Source: an uncultured Oscillospiraceae bacterium (GTDB lineage: Bacteria > Bacillota > Clostridia > Oscillospirales > Oscillospiraceae). Taken from it: 64,000 nucleotides of DNA. Where the stretch lies: contig CAJURY010000001.1 of the NCBI GenBank assembly GCA_910589155.1, positions 62,001-126,000 on the forward strand, given 5' to 3'. This document shows, in pieces, positions 7,310-16,076 of this stretch. The position numbers and the translations under genes were made by a program. The notes below the pieces were generated by a model. The model was not told where the DNA came from, did not search any database, and saw only the letters and a list, made by a program, of their open reading frames with translations. Every line of letters begins with the position of its first letter. The stretch's first letter is position 1.

Positions 7310-9130
7310 ATGTGCGCAATAGCGGGTCTCATTGGCGTACAGGCAGAAGAGGCTGTTTTGAAAAAAATGCTAGAAACCATGGGTCGCCGGGGACCGGATC
7401 AGGAGGATGTGTGGCAGGAAGAGGGCGTGACGCTACTCCATGCCCGTCTTGCCGTGGTGGATTTGCAAGGCGGCAGACAGCCCATGGAGCTGACCTGGAA
7501 AGGGCAGCGGCTGGTTTTGGTGTACAATGGAGAACTGTATAATACCCCGGAGCTGCGCCGGGAATTGGAGGCGCTGGGACATACCTTTACTGGTCACTCT
7601 GATACGGAGGTTGTGCTGCACGCCTATGCCCAGTGGCAGGAGGACTGCGTAAATCGGTTTAATGGGATTTTCGCTTTTGGCGTCTGGGAGACCAGCCGGC
7701 AACGCCTCTTCCTTGCCAGAGATCGCATTGGCGTGAAGCCCTTGTTTTACACCAAGACAGCAGACGGTTTGCTCTTTGCTTCCGAGCTGAAAACCCTGCT
7801 GGCGCATCCCGCGGTGCAGCCAAAAATTGGACTGGAAGGCATTGCTGAAGTATTGCTCATTGGCCCTGGCAGAACGCCGGGATGCGGGGTATTTCAAAAT
7901 ATTTTTGAAGTGGAACCTGGCTGCAGCGGCTACTTTGATCAGGATAAGCTGCATTTGCACAGGTACTGGAAGCTGCGGGATCGAGAGCACCGGGAAGATT
8001 TCGGGGAGACGGCGGAGCATGTGCGCTTCCTTGTAAAAGATTCCATTGAACGGCAGCTTGTATCGGATGTGCCGGTGTGCACCTTTTTGTCCGGCGGTCT
8101 GGATTCCAGTCTGATTTCCTCTGTTGCGGCAAGATATATGGGACAGCGCGGCAAGCAGCTTACGACCTTTTCTGTGGACTACGCCCACAACGACGAGTTT
8201 TTCAAAGCTTCCAAGTTTCAGCCTAACAGCGACAACGCCTATATCCGGGAAATGACAGCCTACTTAAACAGCGACCATCACTGGGTGGTTCTGGATACGC
8301 CGGAGCTAACGGACGCGCTGGAAGAAGCAACCAAGGCCAGAGATTTGCCGGGTATGGCGGATGTGGATGCATCCATGCTTTTGCTTTGCCGGGAAATCAA
8401 AAAGACTGCTACGGTTGCGCTGTCCGGGGAATGTGCGGATGAAATATTTGGCGGATACCCTTGGTATCGAGACCCGGAAATCCGGGCAAGGGAGGGCTTC
8501 CCCTGGGCGCAGTCTACCACATGGCGGGCGAGCTTTTTGCATCCAGCGTTCCGGGACAAAATCGACGCTAGCGCGTATGTAGACAGCCGGTACAAGGAAA
8601 CCTGCGCCCAAAGCGATATTTTGCCGGGGACGACGCCGGAAGAACGGCGCATGAAGGAAATGGTAAATTTAAATTTCCGCTGGTTTATGCAGACGCTTCT
8701 GGACAGAAAAGACAGAATGAGCATGTATTCTGGCCTGGAAGTGCGCGTGCCTTTCTGCGACTGGCGCATTGCGGAGTATTTGTATGGGGTGCCCTGGGCG
8801 TACAAGGACTATGACGGCTATGAAAAAGGACTGCTGCGCAGAGCCATGCAGGAGTTTTTGCCGGAAAAGGTGCTCTGGCGGAAAAAGAGTCCCTATCCCA
8901 AAACGCACAATCCGGCCTATTTGGAGGCAGTATCTGCAAGACTGCGTAAAATTTTGGAAAATCCAAAGGCGCCGATTTTCCAAATCGTGGACAAAAGCGC
9001 GCTGGAAAACCTCTTAACTGCGGAGTACGCCTGGCCTTGGTATGGCCAGCTCATGAATATTCCCCAAACGATTGCTTATATGCTCCAGATCAATACTTGG
9101 ATGGAACATTATCAAGTGCAAATCGTGTAA
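7310..9130 (+). CDS. asnB: Asparagine synthase, glutamine-hydrolysing
   Basis: This 606-residue enzyme makes asparagine from aspartate, ATP and glutamine. ATG 7310 is chosen because it puts the essential nucleophile at Cys2 (MCAIAGLIG); AAGGAG at 7294-7299 fits. The glutaminase domain (1-190) shows MGRRGPDQ, LVYNGELYN and SDTEV. The synthetase domain (about 215-606) has the ATP pyrophosphatase loop FLSGGLDSSLISS and the motif GECADEIFGGYPWY. It also has LDRKDRMSMYSGLEVRVPF. Length and motifs are normal for AsnB. It is monocistronic, between two hairpins. Confidence 0.95.
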   Translation: MCAIAGLIGVQAEEAVLKKMLETMGRRGPDQEDVWQEEGVTLLHARLAVVDLQGGRQPMELTWKGQRLVLVYNGELYNTPELRRELEALGHTFTGHSDTEVVLHAYAQWQEDCVNRFNGIFAFGVWETSRQRLFLARDRIGVKPLFYTKTADGLLFASELKTLLAHPAVQPKIGLEGIAEVLLIGPGRTPGCGVFQNIFEVEPGCSGYFDQDKLHLHRYWKLRDREHREDFGETAEHVRFLVKDSIERQLVSDVPVCTFLSGGLDSSLISSVAARYMGQRGKQLTTFSVDYAHNDEFFKASKFQPNSDNAYIREMTAYLNSDHHWVVLDTPELTDALEEATKARDLPGMADVDASMLLLCREIKKTATVALSGECADEIFGGYPWYRDPEIRAREGFPWAQSTTWRASFLHPAFRDKIDASAYVDSRYKETCAQSDILPGTTPEERRMKEMVNLNFRWFMQTLLDRKDRMSMYSGLEVRVPFCDWRIAEYLYGVPWAYKDYDGYEKGLLRRAMQEFLPEKVLWRKKSPYPKTHNPAYLEAVSARLRKILENPKAPIFQIVDKSALENLLTAEYAWPWYGQLMNIPQTIAYMLQINTWMEHYQVQIV

Positions 9131-9136
9131 ATCGAG

Positions 9137-9177
9137 AGCCGCAGCGATGGAAAATCGCTGCGGCTTCTACTATTTTT
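9137..9177. terminator. Bidirectional terminator between asnB and tcdA
   Basis: AGCCGCAGCGAT (9137-9148) pairs with ATCGCTGCGGCT (9154-9165) around GGAAA, then CTACTATTTTT. It overlaps the 3' end of the convergent tcdA gene. Confidence 0.8.
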
Positions 9178-9877
9178 CAATAAGATCTTGTATAATTGCT
9201 CCTGCTAAGACCAGTCCGGCGACGGAAGGAACCCAAGAAACGGAAGCGGGAGTGCTACGCCGGCCGGGAGGCGGCGCTTCACCGCCGATGGGAGTCAGAG
9301 GTTCTTCCGGGCTGAACACAACCTTGTGATGCTTGATATTTCGGTAGCGCAGTTCCTTGCGGATGACCCGCGCCAGACCGCAGTTTGCAGTTTTGGAAAT
9401 GTCTGTCACCTGAAATTGCGTGGGATCCAGCTTATTGCCGGTGCCCAGTGCGCTGATGATGGGGATATTTCGCCCCATGGCGGTTTGAATCAGGCTCAGC
9501 TTGCAGGAAACCAAGTCAATACAATCTGCGATATAGTCGTAGCGCTGGGTGAAAAATTTTTCTTTGTCTGCGTCGGTGTATAGAAGGGGTAGGGCTGCAA
9601 CCGTGCAGGCTGGGTTGATATCCAACGCTCTTTTTGCCATAACCTCCGCCTTGTACATTCCAATGGTGGAATGTAGGGCGCAAAGCTGGCGGTTTAAATT
9701 GGTGATGCCCACGGTATCATTGTCAATCAGGGTGAGCCGTCCGATCCCTGCCCGCGCCAACGCTTCGGCTGTGTAGCTGCCAACGCCACCGATGCCAAAT
9801 ACCGCCACGTGACTATTTGCCAGTTTTTCCATAGCCGCTGAACCGAGCGCCATTTCTTCACGAATAAATTGTTCCAT
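9170..9877 (-). CDS. tcdA: tRNA threonylcarbamoyladenosine dehydratase (TcdA/CsdL)
   Basis: The E1-like ThiF fold is clear: VAVFGIGGVGSYTAEALARA near the N-terminus is the nucleotide-binding loop, IDNDTVGITNLNRQLCA is the adenylation motif, and DCIDLVSCKLSLI follows. TcdA converts t6A37 in tRNA to the cyclic form with ATP. At 235 residues it has the normal length. The catalytic Cys region (KTANCGLARVIRKELR) and the C-terminal signature TPIGGEAPPPGRRSTPAS are present. The B. subtilis orthologue is yrvM. It is convergent with asnB and downstream of the foldase gene, separated from it by a hairpin. Confidence 0.9.
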   Translation of the reverse strand: MEQFIREEMALGSAAMEKLANSHVAVFGIGGVGSYTAEALARAGIGRLTLIDNDTVGITNLNRQLCALHSTIGMYKAEVMAKRALDINPACTVAALPLLYTDADKEKFFTQRYDYIADCIDLVSCKLSLIQTAMGRNIPIISALGTGNKLDPTQFQVTDISKTANCGLARVIRKELRYRNIKHHKVVFSPEEPLTPIGGEAPPPGRRSTPASVSWVPSVAGLVLAGAIIQDLIEK

Positions 9878-9899
9878 TTTCTTATCCTTTGCGTATCAT

Positions 9900-9927
9900 T
9901 TAAAATGGGCCGCGTTAGCGGCCCATT
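9900..9927 (-). terminator. Terminator of the leftward foldase gene
   Basis: AATGGGCCGC (9904-9913) pairs with GCGGCCCATT (9918-9927) around GTTA. The minus-strand tail is TTTTAAATG. Confidence 0.75.
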
Positions 9928-9936
9928 GATGTTTTA

Positions 9937-11514
9937 TTAGGACTTTTGACCGGGGTTCAGAATCAGACCAGTGTCAACAAAGTTCATGCCGAACTTGCTA
10001 GTTGTGGTGTAGGCTTCCAGCAGCGCTTCATGCCATGCGGTATAGTCGGCGTTGCGCAGGTTTGTGGTAATCAGATAATCGCGATAATTCTGCTCGCATT
10101 TCTCCACAAAGTAAATCAAGTGGCAACCGAACTCGGTTTCAACAATACCCACGTCGCCGGCCTTACGGCTTTCATCGAAAATCCATTCGTTGAACTCGGC
10201 AACCATCGCGCCCTCGTTGACATTCTCATACAGACCGCCGTTGGTGTTGGAACCGGTGTCGGTGGAATTCTTGTTTGCCAGAGTTGCGAAATTGTCCTCC
10301 GTGGGATTTTCTTCAAACTGGGCTTTCAACTCTTCAATCTTGGCCTTTGCAGCAGCGGCATCAGTGTCGTCGTCAGTACCGATGAGAATGTGACGGACGT
10401 TCACCATGGGAGTTTCGCTGTTGTCCCTGGAGCTTACAAACAAAATGACGTTATAGCTGGTTTCCGCGCCTTCTTCGCCCTGAGGAAGCACCACGGTATC
10501 GCCAGCTTTACGGCTGCTGTCGGAGAGCCACTGGGCAATATCGTCGTTCAAGCTGCTGTACAACAGGTTGGTCTGCAAGGTGGAATCGTCTTCCTTGTAG
10601 GTTTCAGCTTGATTTTCGGGGCAGTTGTTGCGGACTTCCTTGGCAAAGGTCGCTTCTGTGGTGCCGTTTGCAGCGATGGTATCCGCTACCTTCTTTGCCG
10701 CTTCCCGGGAGGCAGCCTTTTCCTCATCGGTGGGATTGGCGGAGTCGGCGGCTTCCAGATAGTTGCTGGTGGCTACGTTATAGGCGTGGAAGGTATAGGA
10801 GGAGAAAGCGTCAAAGTTTTCCGCTTCCTTCGTGCGCAGATCCTCATCCGTGTAGGTCAGGGAGGTGAGGTGCTGGTTAGCAAAGGAGGCAGCGGTCTGA
10901 TTGATAATCAGATAATTCCGATAAGAATCCATGGAGCTGCCTTTGCCGTAAATGGCCTTTAAGTAAGCGCCCGTATTGGGATAGCCGTACAGGGAAGCGT
11001 ACTGAGAAACGGTATTGAGGCTGCTTTCAATGCTCTGAAGCTGCTCTTCTGGCAGGGTGTAGCCATTTTTCTGGGCTTCGTCGTACAGTGCGTAGGTATC
11101 TTTCGCGGAGTTCAGAGCGCCTTCCATGAGATAGTCGGCCCAGGTTTGATCGTCAGAATATTTCTGCTTGTCCAAGGGCTTGCTGGTGTCGATGATATAG
11201 TTCAGCATGGAGCTGTAGGAGCTGTTGTTTGCGAAATTGTTAACGTAATCGGTGTAGAAATACTTCATTTCAGCGGGGGTCAGCTTGTGACTGCCGGCGG
11301 TCAGGGCGGTGGTGTGGGATTCCAGCAAACCGGAGTTCAAAAAGCCGCCGGCGGCGACAGCCAGAACAACCACAATGACAACTGCCACAAAGCCGATGGT
11401 CATGGCCTTAATCTTGCGGGCTTCTTTTTTCGCCTGCTTTTCCCGTTCCAGCTTTTGGGTGGTTTTCACGTTTTCCTGCTCCTGATGGAGCTTTTTGCGA
11501 TTGGAAGCGCTCAT
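9937..11514 (-). CDS. Membrane-anchored parvulin-type foldase (PrsA/SurA-like)
   Basis: The 525-residue protein starts with a basic, helical cytoplasmic tail of about 36 residues. One membrane segment follows (about 37-60: MTIGFVAVVIVVVLAVAAGGF), and the rest is extracellular. The chaperone arm is long and rich in Ala, Asp and Glu. The PpiC domain is near the C-terminus (about 370-490: VNVRHILIGTD, then FGCHLIYFVEKCEQNY). It should help exported proteins fold by cis/trans isomerisation of prolyl bonds. The end of the domain (AEFNEWIFDESRKAGDVGIV) closely matches the partial gene at 2-937. A consensus promoter lies just upstream at 11561-11589. Confidence 0.88.
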   Translation of the reverse strand: MSASNRKKLHQEQENVKTTQKLEREKQAKKEARKIKAMTIGFVAVVIVVVLAVAAGGFLNSGLLESHTTALTAGSHKLTPAEMKYFYTDYVNNFANNSSYSSMLNYIIDTSKPLDKQKYSDDQTWADYLMEGALNSAKDTYALYDEAQKNGYTLPEEQLQSIESSLNTVSQYASLYGYPNTGAYLKAIYGKGSSMDSYRNYLIINQTAASFANQHLTSLTYTDEDLRTKEAENFDAFSSYTFHAYNVATSNYLEAADSANPTDEEKAASREAAKKVADTIAANGTTEATFAKEVRNNCPENQAETYKEDDSTLQTNLLYSSLNDDIAQWLSDSSRKAGDTVVLPQGEEGAETSYNVILFVSSRDNSETPMVNVRHILIGTDDDTDAAAAKAKIEELKAQFEENPTEDNFATLANKNSTDTGSNTNGGLYENVNEGAMVAEFNEWIFDESRKAGDVGIVETEFGCHLIYFVEKCEQNYRDYLITTNLRNADYTAWHEALLEAYTTTSKFGMNFVDTGLILNPGQKS

Positions 11515-11560
11515 AGTTCATCAAATCCTCTCATTATCCTTAGAGTATAAAATCTTTGTT

Positions 11561-11589
11561 ATTATAACGTATCAAACGCAAAGTTTCAA
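11561..11589 (-). promoter_or_regulatory. Sigma-A promoter of the foldase gene
   Basis: On the minus strand TTGAAA (11589-11584) and TATAAT (11566-11561) are 17 bp apart, placing the start of transcription about 40 bp before ATG 11514. Confidence 0.8.
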
Positions 11590-11654
11590 GGGGGTTGGAG
11601 AAACTTATCGAGAAAAATAAAAAAATTCACATTTTCCGGGGATTTTGCCTGAAA

Positions 11655-11698
11655 GCAAAGAAAGAATCTGCTGTGCGAAAAGCACAACAGATTCTTTT
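11655..11698 (-). terminator. Terminator of the 6S-like RNA
   Basis: A long hairpin pairs 11661-11676 with 11682-11698 (15-16 bp around GAAAA). On the minus strand the tail reads TTCTTTCTTTGC. The minus-strand 5' arm reuses the 3' end of the RNA's terminal stem. Confidence 0.6.
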
Positions 11699-11880
11699 GG
11701 AACCCCACTTTAGCCGTGCGCGCCCGTTTATAACCTGCACGAAATGGCAGGTGGGTTGCTGCTCTTTACTTTCGCTGCTTCCAACTTCCACTAATCGTCA
11801 GAGCGTTAGCGGGAGGCCTGCAATCCAGTAGAGAAGCTTTCGCATCCCTAAGGTATGATGTGGGTTTAAAAGAACGCGTC
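11691..11880 (-). ncRNA. ssrS: 6S RNA (SsrS) candidate
   Basis: A 190-nt non-coding stretch folds into one long rod on the minus strand. The terminal stem pairs GTTCTTTTAAACCCAC (11875-11860) with GTGGGGTTCCAAAAGAAT (11708-11691). The apical arm contains CTCCCGCTAA paired with TTAGTGGAAG. Between them is a large internal loop whose 3' side holds the small hairpin ACCTGC/GCAGGT (near 11734-11753). A rod with a central bubble and a 3'-side hairpin, about 190 nt long, is the hallmark of 6S RNA, which binds sigma-A RNA polymerase. A tcdA (yrvM) gene lies nearby; I recall the same for 6S RNA in Bacillus but am not certain. No clear promoter was found. A different structured RNA is possible. Confidence 0.55.
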
Positions 11881-11906
11881 ACGAACCAAGCAGGGGAAAA
11901 AATAAA

Positions 11907-12173
11907 TTAAAGATCGGAATCAAATATTTGATCCTCCAGCAAGGCCTCCAGCGCTGCAAGCTCCTGCTGGTCTTCCACCAGTTCCAAAACCGACTCGCCG
12001 TCTTCTTCCATATTTTTCAGGAAAACGGCGTCCAACGAATCAGCGCTTGTGGGGGAAAAGGCGGCGTAAATGTAGGATACGCCCAGATACTCCAGCTCCG
12101 CAAGGACTTCCAACTCGTATTCTGTGCCGTCTGCATCAGACACAACGAGAAAATCAGAACCAAAATGCTCCAT
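11907..12173 (-). CDS. DUF1292 family protein (YrzB-like)
   Basis: This is an acidic protein of 88 residues with the DUF1292 pattern: an N-terminal strand (FLVVSDADGTEYELEVLAEL), then YLGVSYIYAAFSP and a Glu-rich C-terminal helix. Bacillus YrzB is the best-known member, encoded with the Holliday-junction resolvase gene yrrK; its role is unknown. It starts at ATG 12173 behind GGAGG and has a good promoter at 12225-12253. Here the family's usual neighbours are absent. The 6S-like RNA follows on the same strand and could be processed from, or transcribed after, this message. Confidence 0.8.
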   Translation of the reverse strand: MEHFGSDFLVVSDADGTEYELEVLAELEYLGVSYIYAAFSPTSADSLDAVFLKNMEEDGESVLELVEDQQELAALEALLEDQIFDSDL

Positions 12174-12224
12174 GAAAACGACCTCCGGCGGAGACTCTGA
12201 AGAATCTATCCTTTGACTGCCCCT

Positions 12225-12253
12225 ATTTTAACCGATCGCTGGGGAAAAATCAA
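12225..12253 (-). promoter_or_regulatory. Promoter of the DUF1292 gene
   Basis: On the minus strand TTGATT (12253-12248) and TAAAAT (12230-12225) are separated by 17 bp, about 50 bp before the start codon. Confidence 0.7.
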
Positions 12254-12306
12254 GTGCAAATTGTATAGTTTGCTCAATTTCAAAAAATTTTTTTGCTTGC
12301 TGTGTT

Positions 12307-12534
12307 TTAGGAGCAGTAGTCCTCTAGCGCGCGCTGCAAAGCGGCTTCATCAGGCAGTGAAATACCCGCTTGGAGCCGCTTTTGATCGGCTTCGGGGAGC
12401 GCGGACACTGGCATATCCGTGATAAAAGCGGGTAGGGGGTCGTCGTCCCGCCAAACCGCCACATATCCTCTGGAAACGCCAAGCAAAATAGACGCTGCGA
12501 GCATCATAACTGGTATCATATTTCTATATTTCAT
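12307..12534 (-). CDS. Small exported or membrane protein, BofC C-terminal-like
   Basis: The 75-residue protein has an N-terminal hydrophobic segment (about residues 6-22: MIPVMMLAASILLGVSR). The remainder (YVAVWRDDDPLPAFITDMPV, then SALPEADQKRLQAGISLPDEAALQRALEDYCS) fits the BofC C-terminal domain pattern: a YVAVxxG-like strand, LPxxDxxxLxxGI and LxxxLED. BofC delays pro-sigma-K processing in Bacillus sporulation by acting on SpoIVB; small BofC-C-only proteins are frequent in Clostridia, where their role is not established. A signal peptide or single anchor would place it outside the membrane. The ribosome site (ACGTAGATATG) is weak. Confidence 0.6.
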   Translation of the reverse strand: MKYRNMIPVMMLAASILLGVSRGYVAVWRDDDPLPAFITDMPVSALPEADQKRLQAGISLPDEAALQRALEDYCS

Positions 12535-12617
12535 ATCTACGTCCCTCCGCTATTCAGCATTCCCAAACTAGTGAAAATTATTTAAGAAAAAATTTACTTT
12601 TGTTTTTTCTGTGGATA

Positions 12618-12626
12618 TGCTATAAT
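12618..12626 (+). promoter_or_regulatory. Extended -10 promoter of the penicillin-binding protein gene
   Basis: TGCTATAAT (12618-12626) is an extended -10 element; the -35 region (TTTTGT, 12598-12603) is poor. It lies 40 bp before ATG 12666. Confidence 0.6.
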
Positions 12627-12665
12627 AATACGACTAATGCTATATCTACAACATGGAGGTACGTT

Positions 12666-15191
12666 ATGGCAAGAAGAAAAAGAAAAACGGAACAGCCGGA
12701 CGTGATGTATCAAGCGCCGCTGGGGCTGCGCATTGCTTATAGAATCTGGATGTTTCTCTGGACGCTGGCAAAAATTGCCATTGGCGTTGGCGGCATTGTG
12801 GTAGCGGCTGTAGCTGTGACGGGAATTATCTTTGTCTGCCTGCTGGGAAATTATTTGCAGGAAGACGTGATTCCCAATGCGGATTTCAACGTGGAAGGCT
12901 ACAAGCTGGATCAGACCTCCTTCATTTATTATAAAGATCAGGGTGAAGTGAAGCTCTTGCAGCAGATTTACACCGTCACGGATCGCCAGTGGGTCACTTA
13001 TGACGACATTCCCCAAAACCTGATCCGCGCGGCGGTTGCCATTGAGGACAAACGGTTTTATGAGCATCAGGGCGTGGACTGGTTTCGGACGGTAGCCGCC
13101 TGCGGCACCATGTTTTTGGGAGGGGACACCAGTTTTGGCGGTTCTACCATTACCCAGCAGCTCATTAAAAACGTAACCCAAGAGGACGACGTTACCGTGC
13201 GCCGCAAGGTGCTGGAAATTTTTCGGGCGTTGCAGTTTGAACAGAATTACACAAAAGAAGAAATTTTGGAGTGGTATCTGAACGTAATTTATTTGGGAGA
13301 GGGCTGCAATGGCGTGCAAAGCGCGGCGAAGCACTATTTCGGCAAAGATGTGCAGGAGCTTACCATTGCCGAATGCGCCAGCCTTGTAAGTATTACCAAC
13401 AATCCTTCCCTATACGATCCTTACGTCAGCATGGAGCGCAACCGAAAGCGTCAGCTTCTGGTGCTGGAGGAAATGCTGGAGCAGGAATACATTACCCAGG
13501 CGCAGTATGACGAAGCGGTGGCGCAGGAGATGGTATTTACCAGCAAGGATCCCAATTCGGATGTTTTTACCTGTACCAACTGCGGTTTTTCCAGTAGTAT
13601 TACAAGTTTTACCAAGGAAGGGGAGGGCAATACCTATGTCTGCCCCATCTGCGGCGAGTATATGGAATTTGAGGTGGAAGAGGAAAATCCTTACTATTCT
13701 TATTATGTGGATGCGGTGCTGGCGGATGTTGCCAGAGATTTGCAGGAAAAAACCGGATATTCTTACAGCGTTTGTATGCAGATGATTAAAACCGGCGGCT
13801 ACCATATCTATGCCAATATCGATATGGAGGTGCAAAAGCAGGTGGATCAGATTTATACGGATCTGGAAGCCTTGCCAACTACCGCCAGCAACCAGCAATT
13901 ACAGTCTTCTATCGTCATTGTAGATAACGAAACCGGCGACTTGGTGGCGTTGGCCGGCGGTGTTGGCAGAAAGGAAACCTATCTGGGCTATAACCGCGCC
14001 ACACAAGCGCGTTTACAGCCTGGTTCCTCGTTGAAGCCATTGACAGTTTATAGTCCAGCGCTGGAGCTTGGGCGAATCAATCCCGGTACGCCAATGTTTG
14101 ACGGTCCTTTGTACGATCGCTATCCGCTGAATGAATCCAGAACTTACTCTGGTATGACTACGGTACTGAACGGCGTGGCGCAGTCTCTCAATACCATTGC
14201 GGTGCGGACGCTGGACAATATTGGATCGGACTACAGCTTCGATTTTGCGAAAAACAGATTTGGTCTTTCCACCTTAGAAGAAGGGGTGGAAGTTCGAGAT
14301 GAAATTATGGACGACAAAGGTTATTCCTCTCTGGGTATGGGGCAGCTTACCTTTGGCGTAACGGTGCGGGATATGACGGCTGCCTACGCTACCTTTGCCA
14401 ACAACGGCGTGTGGCGCGAGCCGCGCACTTACTCGATTGTCTATGACGGCGACGGCAATGTGGTGCTGGATAACACCCAGGAGAGCCGGGAAATTCTCAG
14501 CCCCGATACCGTCTTGTATATGAATTATATGCTTCAGTATGCTGTTGATATGGGTACGGGCACCCCAGCCAGACTTTCCGGTATGAATGCCGCCGGCAAA
14601 ACCGGTACTTCCAACAACAACTGCGATCGCTGGTTCGCAGGCTATACGCCGTATTACACGGCGGTTGTCTGGTGCGGCTACGATTTGCCGGAGCAGGTGG
14701 TTTTGACTGGTGTGAAAACCAATCCCGCCTCCAGACTGTGGAAGGCGGTCATGGGTCCCCTTCATGAAGGACTGGAAAACCGGTCGCTGTTCGACGGATC
14801 CCGGCTGACTACCGCTACCATTTGTTCGGAGTCTGGTCTTTTGGCTACGGACGCCTGCAAAAAAGACCCCAGAGGTGATTGCTGCATTACAGTCAGGATG
14901 CTACCCAAGCACGTGCCCTCCGGCAGATGCGACCAGCATGTGATGGTGGCATTTTGTACGGAAGGCCACGGTGTGGCCAACGAATTCTGCAAGCTGGCGG
15001 GAACCGCTGAGGAAGTGGGTCTTGTGAAATTTACGGAAAAGCAGTTTGCGATGTATCGAAACGCTGGCGTGGATGTGGAAGAAGCCGCTTATACAGATGA
15101 AAAGTGCAAGCTTCACAGTATTACCTCTTGGCTGCCTACTGATCCGACGCTTCCCACGAACCCCACCACAGATCCGACTGGAGGCGGCTAA
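12666..15191 (+). CDS. Class A penicillin-binding protein with zinc-ribbon insertion
   Basis: This 841-residue enzyme polymerises and cross-links peptidoglycan. ATG 12666 follows GGAGG at 12655. A membrane anchor spans residues 27-62. The glycosyltransferase domain (about 95-265) has Glu127 in IEDKRFYEHQG and GGSTITQQLIKN. The transpeptidase domain (about 410-720) has the active Ser454 in SSLK, QSLN as the SxN motif and AAGKTGTSN. Between the two, residues 303-329 hold two CxxC pairs (CTNCGF and CPICGEY) spaced by 19 residues, like a zinc ribbon. The C-terminus adds a Cys-containing domain and a Pro/Thr tail (PTLPTNPTTDPTGGG). It precedes the methyltransferase gene by 3 bp. Confidence 0.92.
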   Translation: MARRKRKTEQPDVMYQAPLGLRIAYRIWMFLWTLAKIAIGVGGIVVAAVAVTGIIFVCLLGNYLQEDVIPNADFNVEGYKLDQTSFIYYKDQGEVKLLQQIYTVTDRQWVTYDDIPQNLIRAAVAIEDKRFYEHQGVDWFRTVAACGTMFLGGDTSFGGSTITQQLIKNVTQEDDVTVRRKVLEIFRALQFEQNYTKEEILEWYLNVIYLGEGCNGVQSAAKHYFGKDVQELTIAECASLVSITNNPSLYDPYVSMERNRKRQLLVLEEMLEQEYITQAQYDEAVAQEMVFTSKDPNSDVFTCTNCGFSSSITSFTKEGEGNTYVCPICGEYMEFEVEEENPYYSYYVDAVLADVARDLQEKTGYSYSVCMQMIKTGGYHIYANIDMEVQKQVDQIYTDLEALPTTASNQQLQSSIVIVDNETGDLVALAGGVGRKETYLGYNRATQARLQPGSSLKPLTVYSPALELGRINPGTPMFDGPLYDRYPLNESRTYSGMTTVLNGVAQSLNTIAVRTLDNIGSDYSFDFAKNRFGLSTLEEGVEVRDEIMDDKGYSSLGMGQLTFGVTVRDMTAAYATFANNGVWREPRTYSIVYDGDGNVVLDNTQESREILSPDTVLYMNYMLQYAVDMGTGTPARLSGMNAAGKTGTSNNNCDRWFAGYTPYYTAVVWCGYDLPEQVVLTGVKTNPASRLWKAVMGPLHEGLENRSLFDGSRLTTATICSESGLLATDACKKDPRGDCCITVRMLPKHVPSGRCDQHVMVAFCTEGHGVANEFCKLAGTAEEVGLVKFTEKQFAMYRNAGVDVEEAAYTDEKCKLHSITSWLPTDPTLPTNPTTDPTGGG

Positions 15192-15194
15192 AGT

Positions 15195-16076
15195 ATGATA
15201 TGGATGTCTAACAAATGGAAAGATTATGAGGTGCTGGACGCAACAGACGGAGAGCGCTTAGAGCGTTGGGGCAAATATTATCTGGTGCGCCCGGATCCCC
15301 AGGTGATCTGGAGCACGCCCCACAGCGCCCCGGAATGGAAGCGGTATGACGCAAGATACCTGCGCTCCAACACCGGCGGCGGTCATTGGAGCGAGCACCA
15401 TCTGCCGGAGCGCTGGCAGATTTCCTATGGGGATTATTTAACCTTTCATGTAAAACCCATGAATTTCAAACACACGGGTGTTTTTCCAGAGCAGGCCGCC
15501 AACTGGGATTTTATCCGGGAAAAGGTGGCGAACGCCGGAAGGCCGGTGCGTGTTTTAAATCTCTTTGCCTATTCCGGCGGGGCGACGCTGGCCGCCGCCG
15601 CTGGCGGCGCGGAGGTCTGGCACGTGGATGCGGCAAAGGGGATGGTAGCCTGGGCGAAGGAAAACGCCGTGGCTTCCGGTCTTGCCGACCGGCCCATTCA
15701 CTGGATTGTGGACGACTGCGGGAAGTTTATCCAGCGGGAAATCCGCCGGGGGCGCAAGTACGACGGGATTATTATGGATCCGCCCAGCTATGGCCGGGGA
15801 CCTTCCGGGGAAATCTGGAAAATGGAAACCAGTTTTTATCCCTTTTTGCAGTTGGCATTGAAGATTTTATCCGATCATCCCCTGTTTGTGATTATCAATT
15901 CCTATACCACGGGGCTGGCTCCGTCGGCGGTGGGATATGTTGCGGATACTGTATTTGGCGCGGCTTATGGTGGCAAGACCCAGTGCGGCGAATTGGGACT
16001 GCCGGTGCGTGAAAGCGGGCTGATGCTGCCCTGTGGCGCCACTGGCCGTTGGACCCCGGAGGGCGGAAAGGACTGA
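15195..16076 (+). CDS. SAM-dependent methyltransferase, RlmI/YccW-like without PUA domain
   Basis: The protein has 293 residues. The Rossmann core has LNLFAYSGGATLAAAAGGAE (SAM loop), HVDAAKGMVAWAKENA and the catalytic motif IIMDPPSYGRGPSGE. The NPPY-like DPPSY is typical of 23S rRNA m5C or RlmI/RlmL-type enzymes. The N-terminal segment is short and lacks the PUA domain of E. coli RlmI. The product is probably an RNA methyltransferase, target unknown. ATG 15195 lies 10 bp after GGAGG. The gene is sandwiched between the PBP gene and the ECF operon with almost no spacing, so it is likely cotranscribed. Confidence 0.8.
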   Translation: MIWMSNKWKDYEVLDATDGERLERWGKYYLVRPDPQVIWSTPHSAPEWKRYDARYLRSNTGGGHWSEHHLPERWQISYGDYLTFHVKPMNFKHTGVFPEQAANWDFIREKVANAGRPVRVLNLFAYSGGATLAAAAGGAEVWHVDAAKGMVAWAKENAVASGLADRPIHWIVDDCGKFIQREIRRGRKYDGIIMDPPSYGRGPSGEIWKMETSFYPFLQLALKILSDHPLFVIINSYTTGLAPSAVGYVADTVFGAAYGGKTQCGELGLPVRESGLMLPCGATGRWTPEGGKD

